Part shown: piece by piece, positions 43,775 to 53,071 of the stretch
How the letters are laid out: every line of letters starts with the position of its first letter
Position numbering within the stretch: position 1 is the first letter of the stretch
Origin: Corynebacterium lemuris
Lineage (GTDB): Bacteria > Actinomycetota > Actinomycetes > Mycobacteriales > Mycobacteriaceae
Assembly: GCF_024919295.1 (NCBI RefSeq)
Contig: NZ_JANWTC010000002.1
Location: forward strand, 186,001-250,000
Length of the DNA: 64,000 nucleotides
Direction: 5' to 3'
Program-made: the position numbers and the translations under genes
The notes under the pieces: generated by a model
What the model saw: the letters and a program-made list of their open reading frames with translations, nothing else
Told to the model about the DNA's origin: nothing
The model's database searches: none

Positions 43775-43816
43775 TAATGGCTGTTTGCCGGGGGAGCGGA
43801 TAGTCTTTATGGCGAT

Positions 43817-45052
43817 ATGACAGATCAACAAAAGGTGCAGCACAGGATCCCCACGGAGATCTGGGTCCTGGTGGCGGCCGCCTTCATCATCGCCCTGGGA
43901 TACGGGCTCGTGGCGCCGATCATCCCGCAATTCGCCGTCAGCTTCGACGTCTCCATGGCCGCTGCCAGCGCGGTCATCTCCATCTTCGCCGCCTCCCGGC
44001 TGCTGTTCGCTCCGGTCTCCGGCCGGCTCATCGACAGACTCGGCTCGCGCCGGGTCTATCTCACCGGCCTGATCACGGTCGCGGTGACCACCGCCGCCGT
44101 CGCCGCCGCCCAGGAGTACTGGCACATCCTGCTGTTGCGCGGCATCGCCGGCATCGGTTCGACGATGTTCACCGTCTCCGCGATGGGGCTCATTGTCCGG
44201 CTCGCCCCACCGGAGATCCGCGGCCGGGCCTCCGCGGTCTACGGCACGGCCTTCCTCGTGGGCAACATCATCGGCCCTGTCGTCGGAGCGGCGCTGTCCA
44301 TGATCGGCATGCGCGCCCCCTTCGTCATCTACGGCATCTCCGTGGGCCTGGCCGCCTTCGTGGTGTGGTGGAAGATGCCGCGCCAGGACGATATTTCCCG
44401 CCGCAGGTCCGAGGAACCGCCGATGCGTTTCGGCGAGGCCTTCCGCGACAGCGCCTACCGTTCGGCCCTGGTCTCCGGTTTCGCCTTCGGCTGGATCAAC
44501 TTCGGTGTCCGGGTGGCCACGCTGCCGCTCTTCGCGGCCGTCGTCTTTGAGCACGGCGGTGCCATCGCCGGCCTGGCCATGGCGACCTTCGCCGCCGGCA
44601 ACGCCGTGGTGCTGCAGTTCTCCGGACGGCTGGCCGACACGGTGGGACGCAAACCCCTCATCATCACCGGCCTGGTGGTCAACGCGATCTTCACCGGTTC
44701 GATGGGCTTCGCCGACAGTTTCTGGCTGCTGCTGGTCGTCTCCGCGCTGGCGGGTGCGGGCGCGGGCATGCTCAATCCGGCGCAGCAGGCGGTGCTCGCG
44801 GATGTCGTGGGCAACCAGCGCTCCGGCGGCAAGGTGCTCGCCAACTTCCAGATGGCCCAGGACTTCGGCGCCATCACCGGCCCCATCCTCATCGGTGCGG
44901 TCGCCGAGACCTACGGCTTCACCACCGGCTTCCTCATCTGCGGCGGCATCGGCCTGGCCGCTGCGGTGGTGTGGTCCTTCGGCCGCGAGACGCTTGCCGA
45001 CACCCGCCCCACCCTCCGCGAGGCAGCGCAGGCGCAGGAGACCGCCAAGTGA
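43817..45052 (+). CDS. MFS drug exporter (DHA1-like, 12 TM)
   Basis: A 411-residue major facilitator with about 12 transmembrane helices. GRLIDRLGSRRVYLTG near residue 73 is the loop 2-3 motif; GIAGIGSTMFTV and GTAFLVGNIIGPVVGAAL match the motif B and C patterns of drug:H+ antiporters. The second half has GRLADTVGRKP. TAGTCT lies 10 nt upstream of the ATG, so the leader is very short. It overlaps the next MFS gene by 4 bp. Confidence 0.9.
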   Translation: MTDQQKVQHRIPTEIWVLVAAAFIIALGYGLVAPIIPQFAVSFDVSMAAASAVISIFAASRLLFAPVSGRLIDRLGSRRVYLTGLITVAVTTAAVAAAQEYWHILLLRGIAGIGSTMFTVSAMGLIVRLAPPEIRGRASAVYGTAFLVGNIIGPVVGAALSMIGMRAPFVIYGISVGLAAFVVWWKMPRQDDISRRRSEEPPMRFGEAFRDSAYRSALVSGFAFGWINFGVRVATLPLFAAVVFEHGGAIAGLAMATFAAGNAVVLQFSGRLADTVGRKPLIITGLVVNAIFTGSMGFADSFWLLLVVSALAGAGAGMLNPAQQAVLADVVGNQRSGGKVLANFQMAQDFGAITGPILIGAVAETYGFTTGFLICGGIGLAAAVVWSFGRETLADTRPTLREAAQAQETAK

Positions 45053-46470
45053 CGGGGAAGACCCCAGGAACTCAGGCGCAGACGCCCATCCCGGAAAAAC
45101 AGGCCTGGTGGGCGCTGGCCGCGCTGAGCATCGGACTCTTCGTCACCCTGCTCGACCAGTCCCTGGTGGCGGTGTCCCTGCCGCGCATCCGGGAGGAGCT
45201 CGACGCCAGCATCAACCAGGTCGTCTGGGTCTCCGCGGTCTACCTGCTCACCTTCGCCGTCCCGCTGCTGATCACCGGCCGGCTGGGTGACCGTTTCGGA
45301 CAGCGCAACGTCTACCTGGCGGGCATGGCGATCTTCACGCTGGCCGCCCTGGCCTGTTCCATGGCCCCCACCATCGAGTGGCTCATCTTCCTGCGCGCCG
45401 TCCAGGGGCTGGGTGGATCGCTGATCAACCCGCAGCCGTTGAGCATCATCCACCGCATCTTCGCCCGTGACCGGCGCGGTGCCGCCACCGGCATCTGGAG
45501 CGCGGTGGCCAGCTCCGCAGGACTCTTCGGCCCCGTCATCGGCGGCGTGGTCGTGGGCACCGTCGGCTGGCGCTGGGTCTTCTTCCTCTATGTCCCCCTC
45601 GGCCTGGTCTCCCTGCTCATGGTGGCCCGCTTCGTGCCGCGTCTGCCCACCGGGGCCAGCCGCATCGACCTGCTCAGTGGCCTGGTCTCCCTCATCGCGG
45701 TGCTCGGCGTGGTCTTCTCCCTGCAGCAGGGTCCGGAACTGGGCTGGACCTGGTGGCTGTGGCTCATCCTCGCCGGGGGCCTGGCGGCCCTGTGGCTGTT
45801 CATCCGCCTGCAGCGCACCGCCACTGCCCGCGGCACCGACGCCCTTGTCCCGCTCGAGCTCTTCCGCCACCGCAACTTCGCCCTCGGCATCACCGCCGTG
45901 GCCACCCTCGGTTTCACCGTCTACTCGGTCAACCTGCCGATCATGCTCTACCTCCAGATCGGCCAGGGCATGCCCTCCGAACTCGCCGGGCTCATGCTCG
46001 TGCCAATGGGCGTGATCTCCGTGTTCATGGCGCCCGTGATCGGCAGGATGACCGACCGGGTGGCACCGGGACGCATCTCCAGGATCGGCTTCCTGTCCAT
46101 GATCGCCGCGATGACGCTCTTCGGAGTGTTCATGCACCTGGATCTGAACCCCTGGTGGATGCTGCTGCCGGTGGTCGCGCTCGGCTTCGCCAACTCCATG
46201 TGCTGGGCCCCGAACTCCACCATCTCCCTGCGCGATCTGCCCGCGGATCTGGTGGGGGCGGGTTCCGGCGTGTACAACACCTCCCGCCAGGTCGGTGCCG
46301 TGATCGGTGCCGCGGCCCTGGGTGCGGTCATGCAGATGGGCACCCAGAACCTCAGCTTCGGGGCGGCGATGGGCAACGCCCTGCTCCTGCCGGTGGTCTT
46401 CCTGGTCATCGGCCTGCTGGCGGTGTCGGGGTTCCGGTCTGCCCCAAAGGATGCCGAATCGATGCGCTGA
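45049..46470 (+). CDS. MFS drug exporter (DHA2 family, 14 TM)
   Basis: A 473-residue EmrB/QacA-like transporter with about 14 helices. LLDQSLVAVSLPRIREEL in TM1 is the DHA2 motif D; GRLGDRFGQRNVYL is motif A; VASSAGLFGPVIGGVV is motif C. GTG 45049 overlaps the previous stop and has AGGAG eight bases upstream. Two different drug exporters in one operon under a LexA-like and palindromic control region suggest a stress-inducible efflux unit; that is inference. Confidence 0.9.
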   Translation: MTGKTPGTQAQTPIPEKQAWWALAALSIGLFVTLLDQSLVAVSLPRIREELDASINQVVWVSAVYLLTFAVPLLITGRLGDRFGQRNVYLAGMAIFTLAALACSMAPTIEWLIFLRAVQGLGGSLINPQPLSIIHRIFARDRRGAATGIWSAVASSAGLFGPVIGGVVVGTVGWRWVFFLYVPLGLVSLLMVARFVPRLPTGASRIDLLSGLVSLIAVLGVVFSLQQGPELGWTWWLWLILAGGLAALWLFIRLQRTATARGTDALVPLELFRHRNFALGITAVATLGFTVYSVNLPIMLYLQIGQGMPSELAGLMLVPMGVISVFMAPVIGRMTDRVAPGRISRIGFLSMIAAMTLFGVFMHLDLNPWWMLLPVVALGFANSMCWAPNSTISLRDLPADLVGAGSGVYNTSRQVGAVIGAAALGAVMQMGTQNLSFGAAMGNALLLPVVFLVIGLLAVSGFRSAPKDAESMR

Positions 46471-46474
46471 GGCC

Positions 46475-46502
46475 TTGACCTGCTGCTCCCCGGGCGTAAC
46501 CT
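46475..46502 (+). promoter_or_regulatory. SigA-type promoter for ppsA (TTGACC-N16-TAACCT)
   Basis: -35 TTGACC at 46475-46480 and -10 TAACCT at 46497-46502. Transcription near 46509 gives a leader of about 42 nt to GTG 46551, with GGAGG at 46541-46545. Confidence 0.6.
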
Positions 46503-46550
46503 CGGAATCAAGTGCGTATCAAGCGCAGTCCGTGGGCAGTGGAGGCACCG

Positions 46551-48941
46551 GTGGAACAGTCGTACATCCTGTGGTTCGAGGACATCAGTCTGGGGGATCT
46601 TCCCCGGGTGGGCGGTAAGAACGCCTCGCTGGGCGAGATGATCGGCCAGCTCTCGGAGAAGGGGGTGCGGGTTCCCGGTGGTTTCGCGCTGACGGCTGAC
46701 GCCTACCGGCTCTTCGTCGAGGAGAACATGCTGGAGCACAGGATCCGGGACACGCTGCGCCGGTTCCGGGAGGAGGGCGCACCCCTGGAGAAGGCGGGGC
46801 AGGGCCTGCGGCGTGAGTTTCTCGAGGCCTCCCTCCCCGCGCCCGTCGAGCAGGCCATCACCGAGGCCTACCGGGACCTGGCCCGGCGCAGCGGCGGGGA
46901 GGCACCGGCGGTGGCCGTGCGCAGCAGTGCGACGGCGGAGGACCTGCCGGAGGCGAGTTTCGCCGGGCAGCAGGAGACCTTCCTCAATGTGGTGGGGGAG
47001 GCGGCACTGCTGCAGGCCTGCCGGAACTGTTTCGCCTCCTTGTTCACGGACCGGGCCATCACCTACCGGGCGCTGAAGGGTTTCGATGATCTCCAGGTCG
47101 CCCTCTCCGTCGGTGTGCAGCTGATGGTGCGTTCCGATGTGGGGGCCTCCGGGGTGATGTTCACCCTGGACACGGAGAGCGGTTTCCCGGACACGACGGT
47201 CATCAGCGCCACCTGGGGGCTGGGGGAGACGGTGGTGCAGGGGACGGTGGACCCGGATAAATACGTCGTCTACAAGCCCCTGCTCGCCGACGAATCCCTG
47301 GCCCCGATCATCGAGCGCACCGTCGGTGCCAAGGAGGTCAAGCTGGTCTACAGCTCGGGCGGCGGGGCCGGCACGGAGCTGGTGGACACTGCCGAAAGCG
47401 AACGCTCCGCGCTGGTGCTCAGCGACCCGGAAGTACTCGAACTCGCGCGCTGGTCCGTCATCCTGGAGGAACACTACGGCCGGCCCCTGGACATCGAGTG
47501 GGCCCGGGACGGGCTGAGCGGGGAACTCTACATCGTGCAGGCGCGCCCGGAGACGGTGCAGTCGCGGCGCAGTGCCACGGAATTCACCCTCCACCACCTG
47601 GAGGAGACCGGGAAGCGGCTGCTCTCCGGGTCGGCGATCGGGGACGCGATCATCTCCGGCGAGGTGTGTGTGATCCGCAGTGTGGCGGACATCGGTGATT
47701 TCCGCGACGGGTCGATCCTCGTGGCGGAGATGACGGATCCGGACTGGGGTCCGGTGATGAAGCGGGCCGCGGGCATCATCACCGATCACGGCGGGCCGAC
47801 CAGCCACGCGGCGATCATCAGCCGCGAGCTCGGGGTCCCGGCCATCGTCGGGGCGGGCACCGCGACGAAGGAGCTTACCGACGGCCAGCAGATCACCCTG
47901 TCCTGCGCCGAGGGCGAGCAGGGCCATGTCTACGAGGGGCAGCTGCGGTGGAGCACGGAGCAGGTGGATCTGGAGACCCTGCCGGAGACCCGCACCCACG
48001 TGATGGTCAACGTGGCCAGCCCGGCGGCGGCCTTCCGCTGGTGGCGCCTGCCGGTGGCCGGGGTGGGTCTGGCCCGGCTGGAGTTTCTCATCGCGGATGT
48101 GATCAAGGTCCACCCCATGGCGCTGGTGCACCCGGACCGGGTGGAGTCCGCGGAGGAGCTGGCGCAGATCCAGGGGCTGACCGCCGGTTATGCGGATCCG
48201 CGCGAGTACTTCATCGACCGGCTGGCCACCGGGCTGGGCAAACTGTGCGCACCGTACTACCCGCGCCCGGTGATCGTGCGTCTCAGTGACTTCAAGACCA
48301 ACGAGTACGCCCACCTGCTGGGCGGGCGGGCCTTCGAACCGGTGGAGGAGAACCCGATGCTCGGCTTCCGCGGCGCCTCGCGCTATGACGATGACCGCTA
48401 CCGCGACGGCTTCGAGCTGGAGTGTCTGGCGCTGAAACGGGTGCGGGAGCAGCTGGGTTTCACCAACCTGGCGGTGATGGTGCCGTTCGTGCGCACCGTG
48501 CCGGAGGCGGAGCGGGTGCTCGCGGTGATGGCGGCCCACGGACTGGTCCGCGGGGAGAACGGCCTGCAGCTGTACATGATGTGCGAGGTGCCCTCCAACG
48601 TCATCCTCGCCGAGGACTTCGCCCCGCTTTTCGACGGCTTCTCCATCGGCTCCAACGACCTGACCCAGCTCACCCTCGGGGTGGACCGGGACTCGGAGAT
48701 CCTCGCCGCCAGCTTCGATGAACGCGACCCGGCGGTGACCCGCATGATCGCCGACGTGATCGCCCGGGCCCATGCCTCCGGGATCACCGTCGGCCTGTGC
48801 GGGCAGGGTCCGAGCAATTACCCGGATTTCGCGGCCTTCCTCGTGGGACAGGGCATTGACTCGATGTCGCTGAACCCGGATTCCGTGCTGAAGACGGTGC
48901 CTGTCATCGCGGAGGCGGAGGGGCGGGGCGGGGGAGTTTAA
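46551..48941 (+). CDS. ppsA: Phosphoenolpyruvate synthase
   Basis: A 796-residue enzyme making PEP from pyruvate and ATP. Order: N-terminal ATP-grasp (GGKNASLGEMIGQL near residue 20; RSSATAEDLPEASFAGQQE near 115), central phosphohistidine domain (GGPTSHAAIISRELGVPAIVG near 412 with the swivelling His) and C-terminal PEP/pyruvate barrel (CGQGPSNYP with the catalytic Cys near 753). The full length matches E. coli PpsA. GTG 46551 is chosen for its Shine-Dalgarno and the natural start just before YILWF; GTG 46512 would add 13 residues. Confidence 0.95.
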   Translation: MEQSYILWFEDISLGDLPRVGGKNASLGEMIGQLSEKGVRVPGGFALTADAYRLFVEENMLEHRIRDTLRRFREEGAPLEKAGQGLRREFLEASLPAPVEQAITEAYRDLARRSGGEAPAVAVRSSATAEDLPEASFAGQQETFLNVVGEAALLQACRNCFASLFTDRAITYRALKGFDDLQVALSVGVQLMVRSDVGASGVMFTLDTESGFPDTTVISATWGLGETVVQGTVDPDKYVVYKPLLADESLAPIIERTVGAKEVKLVYSSGGGAGTELVDTAESERSALVLSDPEVLELARWSVILEEHYGRPLDIEWARDGLSGELYIVQARPETVQSRRSATEFTLHHLEETGKRLLSGSAIGDAIISGEVCVIRSVADIGDFRDGSILVAEMTDPDWGPVMKRAAGIITDHGGPTSHAAIISRELGVPAIVGAGTATKELTDGQQITLSCAEGEQGHVYEGQLRWSTEQVDLETLPETRTHVMVNVASPAAAFRWWRLPVAGVGLARLEFLIADVIKVHPMALVHPDRVESAEELAQIQGLTAGYADPREYFIDRLATGLGKLCAPYYPRPVIVRLSDFKTNEYAHLLGGRAFEPVEENPMLGFRGASRYDDDRYRDGFELECLALKRVREQLGFTNLAVMVPFVRTVPEAERVLAVMAAHGLVRGENGLQLYMMCEVPSNVILAEDFAPLFDGFSIGSNDLTQLTLGVDRDSEILAASFDERDPAVTRMIADVIARAHASGITVGLCGQGPSNYPDFAAFLVGQGIDSMSLNPDSVLKTVPVIAEAEGRGGGV

Positions 48942-48944
48942 GCT
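48939..48944 (+). promoter_or_regulatory. Leaderless -10 (TAAGCT) for the DUF418-like gene
   Basis: The hexamer includes the ppsA stop codon TAA and ends 6 nt before ATG 48951. Confidence 0.5.
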
Positions 48945-48950
48945 GGGTCC

Positions 48951-50048
48951 ATGACCCGTATCCACGGACTCGACCTGGCCCGCGCGCTGGCGGTCATCGG
49001 CATGATGGCGGCACACCTCGGGCCGGGTTATCCCGTCACCGGTGGCTACCCCTCCGTGCTCTTCGCCGTGCTCGCGGGCGTGTCCATGGGCATCATCTCC
49101 GCCCGGACCCCTGCGGACCTGCCGGACACCCGCTTCCGCCTCCTGCTGCGCGGGGTGATCCTGGTCGGGTTCGGACTGCTGCTCTCTGTGGTCCAGACCG
49201 GGATCGTGGAGGTGCTCACCGCCATCGGCCTGAGTTATGTCCTGCTCCTGCCCGTGGTGGCCTGGTCGGCCCGCCGCCTGGCCGTGCTGCTGGCGGTGCT
49301 CGTGGCGGCCGGGCCGCTGCTCATCGCGGTGGACACGTACTACGTGGTCAACTGGGGGGATCCTGCCGTGGCGGACCTGCTCACCGGCACCTACCCGCTT
49401 CTGGCCTGGCTGGCCTACCTCACGGTGGGACTGCTCATCCACCGGCTGGTGCTCACCGGGGCAGCGGTGACCCGGCAGGTGTGGCTGGCGGGCATCGGCC
49501 TGCTCCTGCTTGCTGCCGTGCAGCTGATCATCGAGGCCACCGATTTCCGTGTCGGCCCCGGGGACATCCTCAACCCGATCGGCGCCTACCTGCAGGGTGG
49601 GCCGCACACCGGTGGCCTGCTTGACGTCATCGGCTCAGCCGGGGCAGCGATGATGGTCACAGGTCTCTGCCTGCTGCTCTGCCGGGTGGGTGCCGTGGTG
49701 TGGATCAGCTACCCGCTCCGGGCGCTGGGGGCGATGTCCTTGACCGTCTACGTCACCCATGTGCTCGTCACCGGTTGGTACCGGGACAACCTGGTCAGCC
49801 TGCACACCGTCTACGACGGTCAGTTCCAGCCGGTGCCCGGGGCGGACTTCGGCTGGACCATGTACACGCCCCTCGATACGGCCATCAGCCCGGAACCCAA
49901 CTGGTTGTGGATGTTCGGTATCCAGCTGGTGGTCCTGCTCATCTTCGCCTCGCTGTGGCGCCGGCGGTTGCGCCGCGGCCCACTGGAGTGGGGCGTGCAC
50001 CGGGTGATCGAGAGCACGGTGGGTGGCCCTCCTAGACCTGTGAACTGA
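48951..50048 (+). CDS. DUF418/DUF1624-like multi-span membrane protein
   Basis: A 365-residue protein with about 8-10 transmembrane segments. RIHGLDLARALAVIGMMAAHL at the N-terminus matches the acyltransferase-3/DUF1624-DUF418 start, and RALGAMSLTVYVTHVLV near residue 264 is the DUF418 C-terminal motif. It may transfer acyl groups across the membrane; no substrate is known. The last 17 bp overlap the convergent genR. Confidence 0.83.
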   Translation: MTRIHGLDLARALAVIGMMAAHLGPGYPVTGGYPSVLFAVLAGVSMGIISARTPADLPDTRFRLLLRGVILVGFGLLLSVVQTGIVEVLTAIGLSYVLLLPVVAWSARRLAVLLAVLVAAGPLLIAVDTYYVVNWGDPAVADLLTGTYPLLAWLAYLTVGLLIHRLVLTGAAVTRQVWLAGIGLLLLAAVQLIIEATDFRVGPGDILNPIGAYLQGGPHTGGLLDVIGSAGAAMMVTGLCLLLCRVGAVVWISYPLRALGAMSLTVYVTHVLVTGWYRDNLVSLHTVYDGQFQPVPGADFGWTMYTPLDTAISPEPNWLWMFGIQLVVLLIFASLWRRRLRRGPLEWGVHRVIESTVGGPPRPVN

Positions 50049-50838
50049 ATCCCAGGTCGGTCAACTGGAGATCCTGCTCGATCTCCCGTTTTGCCGTCAT
50101 GATGAGATCCAGCAGCGAGGCACGGATCTGGCCGCTGAAACGGGCGGTCTGCGTGGACACGGTCAACGCCCCGATGCCGCGCTGCTTCCCGTCGTGGAGA
50201 GCCACACCCACAGCGGCCACCCCCCGCTCCGTCTCCTCGAAGTTGACGGCGAAACCCCGCTCCCGGATGGTGACCAGCTGTTCCTGGAGAATGGCGAACC
50301 CATCCTCGTCCAGATAATTGGTGTTCTCACCCAGCAGCGGGTCCCGGTAGAGCTTCTCCAGTTCCACATCGGACAGCTCCGCCAGCAGTGCCTTGCCTCC
50401 TGAGGAAGCCCGGGCCGGCATGACGATGCCGGTGCGGTCGTTGGTGGCGTGCTTCGTCGACGCCCGCGTCGTCTGCAGGAATCGGACGTTGCCGCCGACC
50501 CGGATCATCAGGTTCGCCGATTCATTGCTCCGCCGGGCGAGCACCTCCATGTGCGGTTCGCAGATCCGGCGGAATTCGCCGATCCAGGCGCGCCGGGCGG
50601 GGCTGGCGTCCAGGGCACTGCCCGGATAGTAGACGTGGTCATCGCCCTGGGTGGCGAATCCCCGGAAGACCAGGGTCTGCAGGAGGCGGTGTGCACTGGA
50701 ACGTGACACCCCCAGTTGGGCGGCGGCGTCGGTGACGCGGAGGCTTCCGTAGTCCCTGATCACCTGCAGCAGCTGCAGCCCGCGGTCGAGGGATCCCACC
50801 GCCCCCTGGGGGCGTTCCGGCAGAGGTTTGTTGCGCAT
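50032..50838 (-). CDS. genR: IclR-family regulator of the gentisate cluster
   Basis: A 268-residue IclR regulator. N-terminal winged helix (SLDRGLQLLQVIRDYGSLRVTDAAAQLGVSRSSAHRLLQTL) near residues 16-56, then the GAF-like effector domain. Effector-domain landmarks include MPARASSGGKALLAELSD and ERGVAAVGVALHDG. It is divergent from the 3-hydroxybenzoate hydroxylase gene and by context should respond to 3-hydroxybenzoate or gentisate, like GenR of C. glutamicum. ATG 50838 is fixed by TATGAT; the long upstream frame is antisense. Confidence 0.9.
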   Translation of the reverse strand: MRNKPLPERPQGAVGSLDRGLQLLQVIRDYGSLRVTDAAAQLGVSRSSAHRLLQTLVFRGFATQGDDHVYYPGSALDASPARRAWIGEFRRICEPHMEVLARRSNESANLMIRVGGNVRFLQTTRASTKHATNDRTGIVMPARASSGGKALLAELSDVELEKLYRDPLLGENTNYLDEDGFAILQEQLVTIRERGFAVNFEETERGVAAVGVALHDGKQRGIGALTVSTQTARFSGQIRASLLDLIMTAKREIEQDLQLTDLGFSSQV

Positions 50839-50886
50839 GGCGGAATCATATTGAGTAATGGTGCACAAAGGCAATACCTTCGTGTC
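50839..50886. promoter_or_regulatory. Divergent genR/genH promoter region
   Basis: In 48 bp lie the genR -10 TATGAT (50850-50845, 6 nt before its ATG) and the genH -10 TACCTT (50875-50880, 6 nt before its ATG). Between them is the palindromic hexamer GTGCAC (50861-50866), a likely part of an IclR operator. Both transcripts would be leaderless. Confidence 0.55.
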
Positions 50887-52128
50887 ATGGCTCACACAGA
50901 GAATGCTCACAGAGAAAACGCCCTCGTCGTAGGCGGCGGCATCGGCGGACTCGCCACCGCCCTGGCACTGTCCAAGGTGGGCTACGAGACCACCGTCGCC
51001 GAACAGGCGGAGGCCTTCGGGGAGGTCGGCGCCGGGCTGCAGCTCGGACCGAACGCCATCCGGATCCTGGACAGCTGGGGACTGCTGGACAAGGTCTCCG
51101 AGATCGGTTTCCACCCCGAGAACATCATCATGAAGGACGCTCTCACCGGCGAAGAGATCACCCGCATGTCCCTGGGTGAGGAGTTCCAGGAACGTTACGG
51201 CGCGCCCTACATCGTCATCCACCGCACGGACCTGCACGCCATCCTTCTCGACGCCTGCCGCGCGGCCGGTACCCAGCTGCTCACCGACACCCGCATCGAG
51301 GTAGTCGCCGAGGGGCCGGAGGGGACCGTCGCGCAGACCGCGGACGGCCGCCGCTTTGAGGCGGACGTCGTCATCGGCGCCGACGGCCTGCACTCCAACC
51401 TCCGCAAGGAGTTCGTGGGCGACGAGGTCGTCCCTTCCGGATATGTTGCGTATCGCGGAACAGTTCCGGCCGATGCCATCGCGGACGAGCAGAACCTCAA
51501 CGACGTCGTGGTCTGGGCAGGCCCCGGCTGTCACCTCGTGCAGTACCGTCTGCGCGCCGGCGCGGTCCTCAACATCGTCGCCGTCTTCGAGTCGCAGAAA
51601 TTCCTGCGCGGCGAGGAGAACTTCGGTGACGTCGAGGAACTCGATGCCGTCTTCGCCGACTGCCATCCCCGTGTCCGCCACTCGGTCGAGCACATCGGCC
51701 GCCAGCGCCGGTGGCCGCTGTTTGACCGCGAGCCTGCCGACTTCTGGGGTGAGGGACGCGTCGTTCTTCTCGGCGATGCCGCACACCCGATGCTCCAGTA
51801 CCTGGCGCAGGGCTGCTGCCAGGCACTCGAGGATGCCAAGACCCTGGAGGTCCTGGCCGGCCGCCACAGCACCGGCACCGCCACCCCGTGGCCCCAGGTG
51901 ATCTCCGACTTCACCGAGATCCGTGTTCCCCGCACCGGAGAAGTCCAGACCCGCGCGCGTCTGTTCGGCGAGATCTGCCACGCCGACGGCGGCTCCCGTC
52001 TGATGCGCAACGAGCTGCTCAAGCGCGAGGACCTCAACCTCTTCAACTACGCCGACTGGATCTACCTGGACCGCATCCAGCCCCTCATCGACGAAGGCAC
52101 CAGGACCCGGCAGGCCGCCTATGCCTGA
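50887..52128 (+). CDS. genH: 3-hydroxybenzoate 6-hydroxylase (FAD monooxygenase)
   Basis: A 413-residue group A flavoprotein monooxygenase converting 3-hydroxybenzoate to gentisate with NADH and O2. VVGGGIGGLATALALSKVGY near residue 14 is the FAD GxGxxG motif; VVIGADGLHSNLRKEF near 160 is the DG motif; GRVVLLGDAAHPMLQYLAQGCCQALEDA near 292 is the GD motif. First gene of the gentisate operon. Salicylate-type substrates are possible but the downstream gentisate dioxygenase favours 3-hydroxybenzoate. Symbol assigned by cluster context. Confidence 0.9.
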   Translation: MAHTENAHRENALVVGGGIGGLATALALSKVGYETTVAEQAEAFGEVGAGLQLGPNAIRILDSWGLLDKVSEIGFHPENIIMKDALTGEEITRMSLGEEFQERYGAPYIVIHRTDLHAILLDACRAAGTQLLTDTRIEVVAEGPEGTVAQTADGRRFEADVVIGADGLHSNLRKEFVGDEVVPSGYVAYRGTVPADAIADEQNLNDVVVWAGPGCHLVQYRLRAGAVLNIVAVFESQKFLRGEENFGDVEELDAVFADCHPRVRHSVEHIGRQRRWPLFDREPADFWGEGRVVLLGDAAHPMLQYLAQGCCQALEDAKTLEVLAGRHSTGTATPWPQVISDFTEIRVPRTGEVQTRARLFGEICHADGGSRLMRNELLKREDLNLFNYADWIYLDRIQPLIDEGTRTRQAAYA

Positions 52129-52182
52129 TCCCGTCCACCCCGCACCACCAGCACCACATCACCATTTCACGAAAGGCACACA

Positions 52183-53064
52183 ATGAAGATCGCAGCAACG
52201 AAGGACAACCGGGCCCTGGTCATCGTGGCGGACCGCGCATATGACGTCACCGGCGCGCTCCCGTTTCCCCCGGCCCGCCACGGCGGCCCCTGGCTGCCGC
52301 TGTTCGAGGAGGAGACGATCGACTCCTTCCTGGATTCCCTTCAGCTGGATCAGTTCAGGCAGGTCGACCTCGCCTCGACCCCGCTGGCCGCGCCGATCGC
52401 CCGCCCCGGCAAGATCATCGCTGCCCCGGTGAACTACATCGACCACAAGATCGAGATGTCCGAGCAGAAGACCATCGCCGAGTACGGTGTCTTCCTCAAG
52501 GCGAACACCTCCGTGATCGGTGAGGGCGACACCGTGGAGATCCCCTACCACGACAAGCGCACCGACCAGGAGGGCGAACTGGCCGTGATCATCGGCCGCG
52601 GCGGCCGCCACATCTCCCGCGAGGACGCCCTCGACCACGTCTTCGGTTACACCGCCTCCCTGGACATGACCGTGCGTTCCACCGAGGACCGCTCCACCCG
52701 CAAGTCCTACGACACCTTCACCCCGATCGGCCCCTGGATCGTGCGGACCGACGAGCTGCCCGACGCCGGGAACCTGGCACTTCAGAGCCACGTCAACGGT
52801 GAGCTGCGCCAGGACACCAACACCTCCGAGCTCATCTTCGACGTGCCCCAGCTGATCGCCTACGCCAGCTCCGTCATGACGCTCTGCCCCGGCGATGTCA
52901 TCGTCACCGGCACCCCGGCCGGCGTCGGCCCCATCCAGGACGGATCCCCTGTCAGCGTGACCATCGAGGGCATCGGCACTCTCTCCGTCGTGGCCTCCGC
53001 CAGCAACGCCATCGCCTACGCCGACCGACCCGGCGTCCAGGTTCTCATCGAGACCGCGAAGTAG
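52183..53064 (+). CDS. genF: Fumarylpyruvate (acylpyruvate) hydrolase, FAH family
   Basis: A 293-residue fumarylacetoacetate-hydrolase family protein. IIAAPVNYIDHKIEM near residue 83 is the usual entry, and a metal site forms from Glu residues in YHDKRTDQEGELAVIIGRGG and Asp in GYTASLDMTVRST. VMTLCPGDVIVTGTPAGVGPIQDG is the C-terminal family signature. It cleaves the ring-opened product to pyruvate and a C4 acid. AAAGG precedes the ATG. Given the odd GenM-like protein in this operon it may act directly on maleylpyruvate. Confidence 0.9.
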   Translation: MKIAATKDNRALVIVADRAYDVTGALPFPPARHGGPWLPLFEEETIDSFLDSLQLDQFRQVDLASTPLAAPIARPGKIIAAPVNYIDHKIEMSEQKTIAEYGVFLKANTSVIGEGDTVEIPYHDKRTDQEGELAVIIGRGGRHISREDALDHVFGYTASLDMTVRSTEDRSTRKSYDTFTPIGPWIVRTDELPDAGNLALQSHVNGELRQDTNTSELIFDVPQLIAYASSVMTLCPGDVIVTGTPAGVGPIQDGSPVSVTIEGIGTLSVVASASNAIAYADRPGVQVLIETAK

Positions 53065-53071
53065 GAACATC

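Noticed and set aside
43809..43820. Three-codon minicistron ATG-GCG-ATA-TGA overlapping the MFS start
   Set aside because: Could couple translation, but such a short match is expected by chance and no ribosome site precedes it.
45948..49607. 1219-codon open frame on the minus strand opposite the MFS gene, ppsA and DUF418-like gene
   Set aside because: Shadow frame rich in Arg, His, Gln and Gly; the three plus-strand genes have clear domains and promoters.
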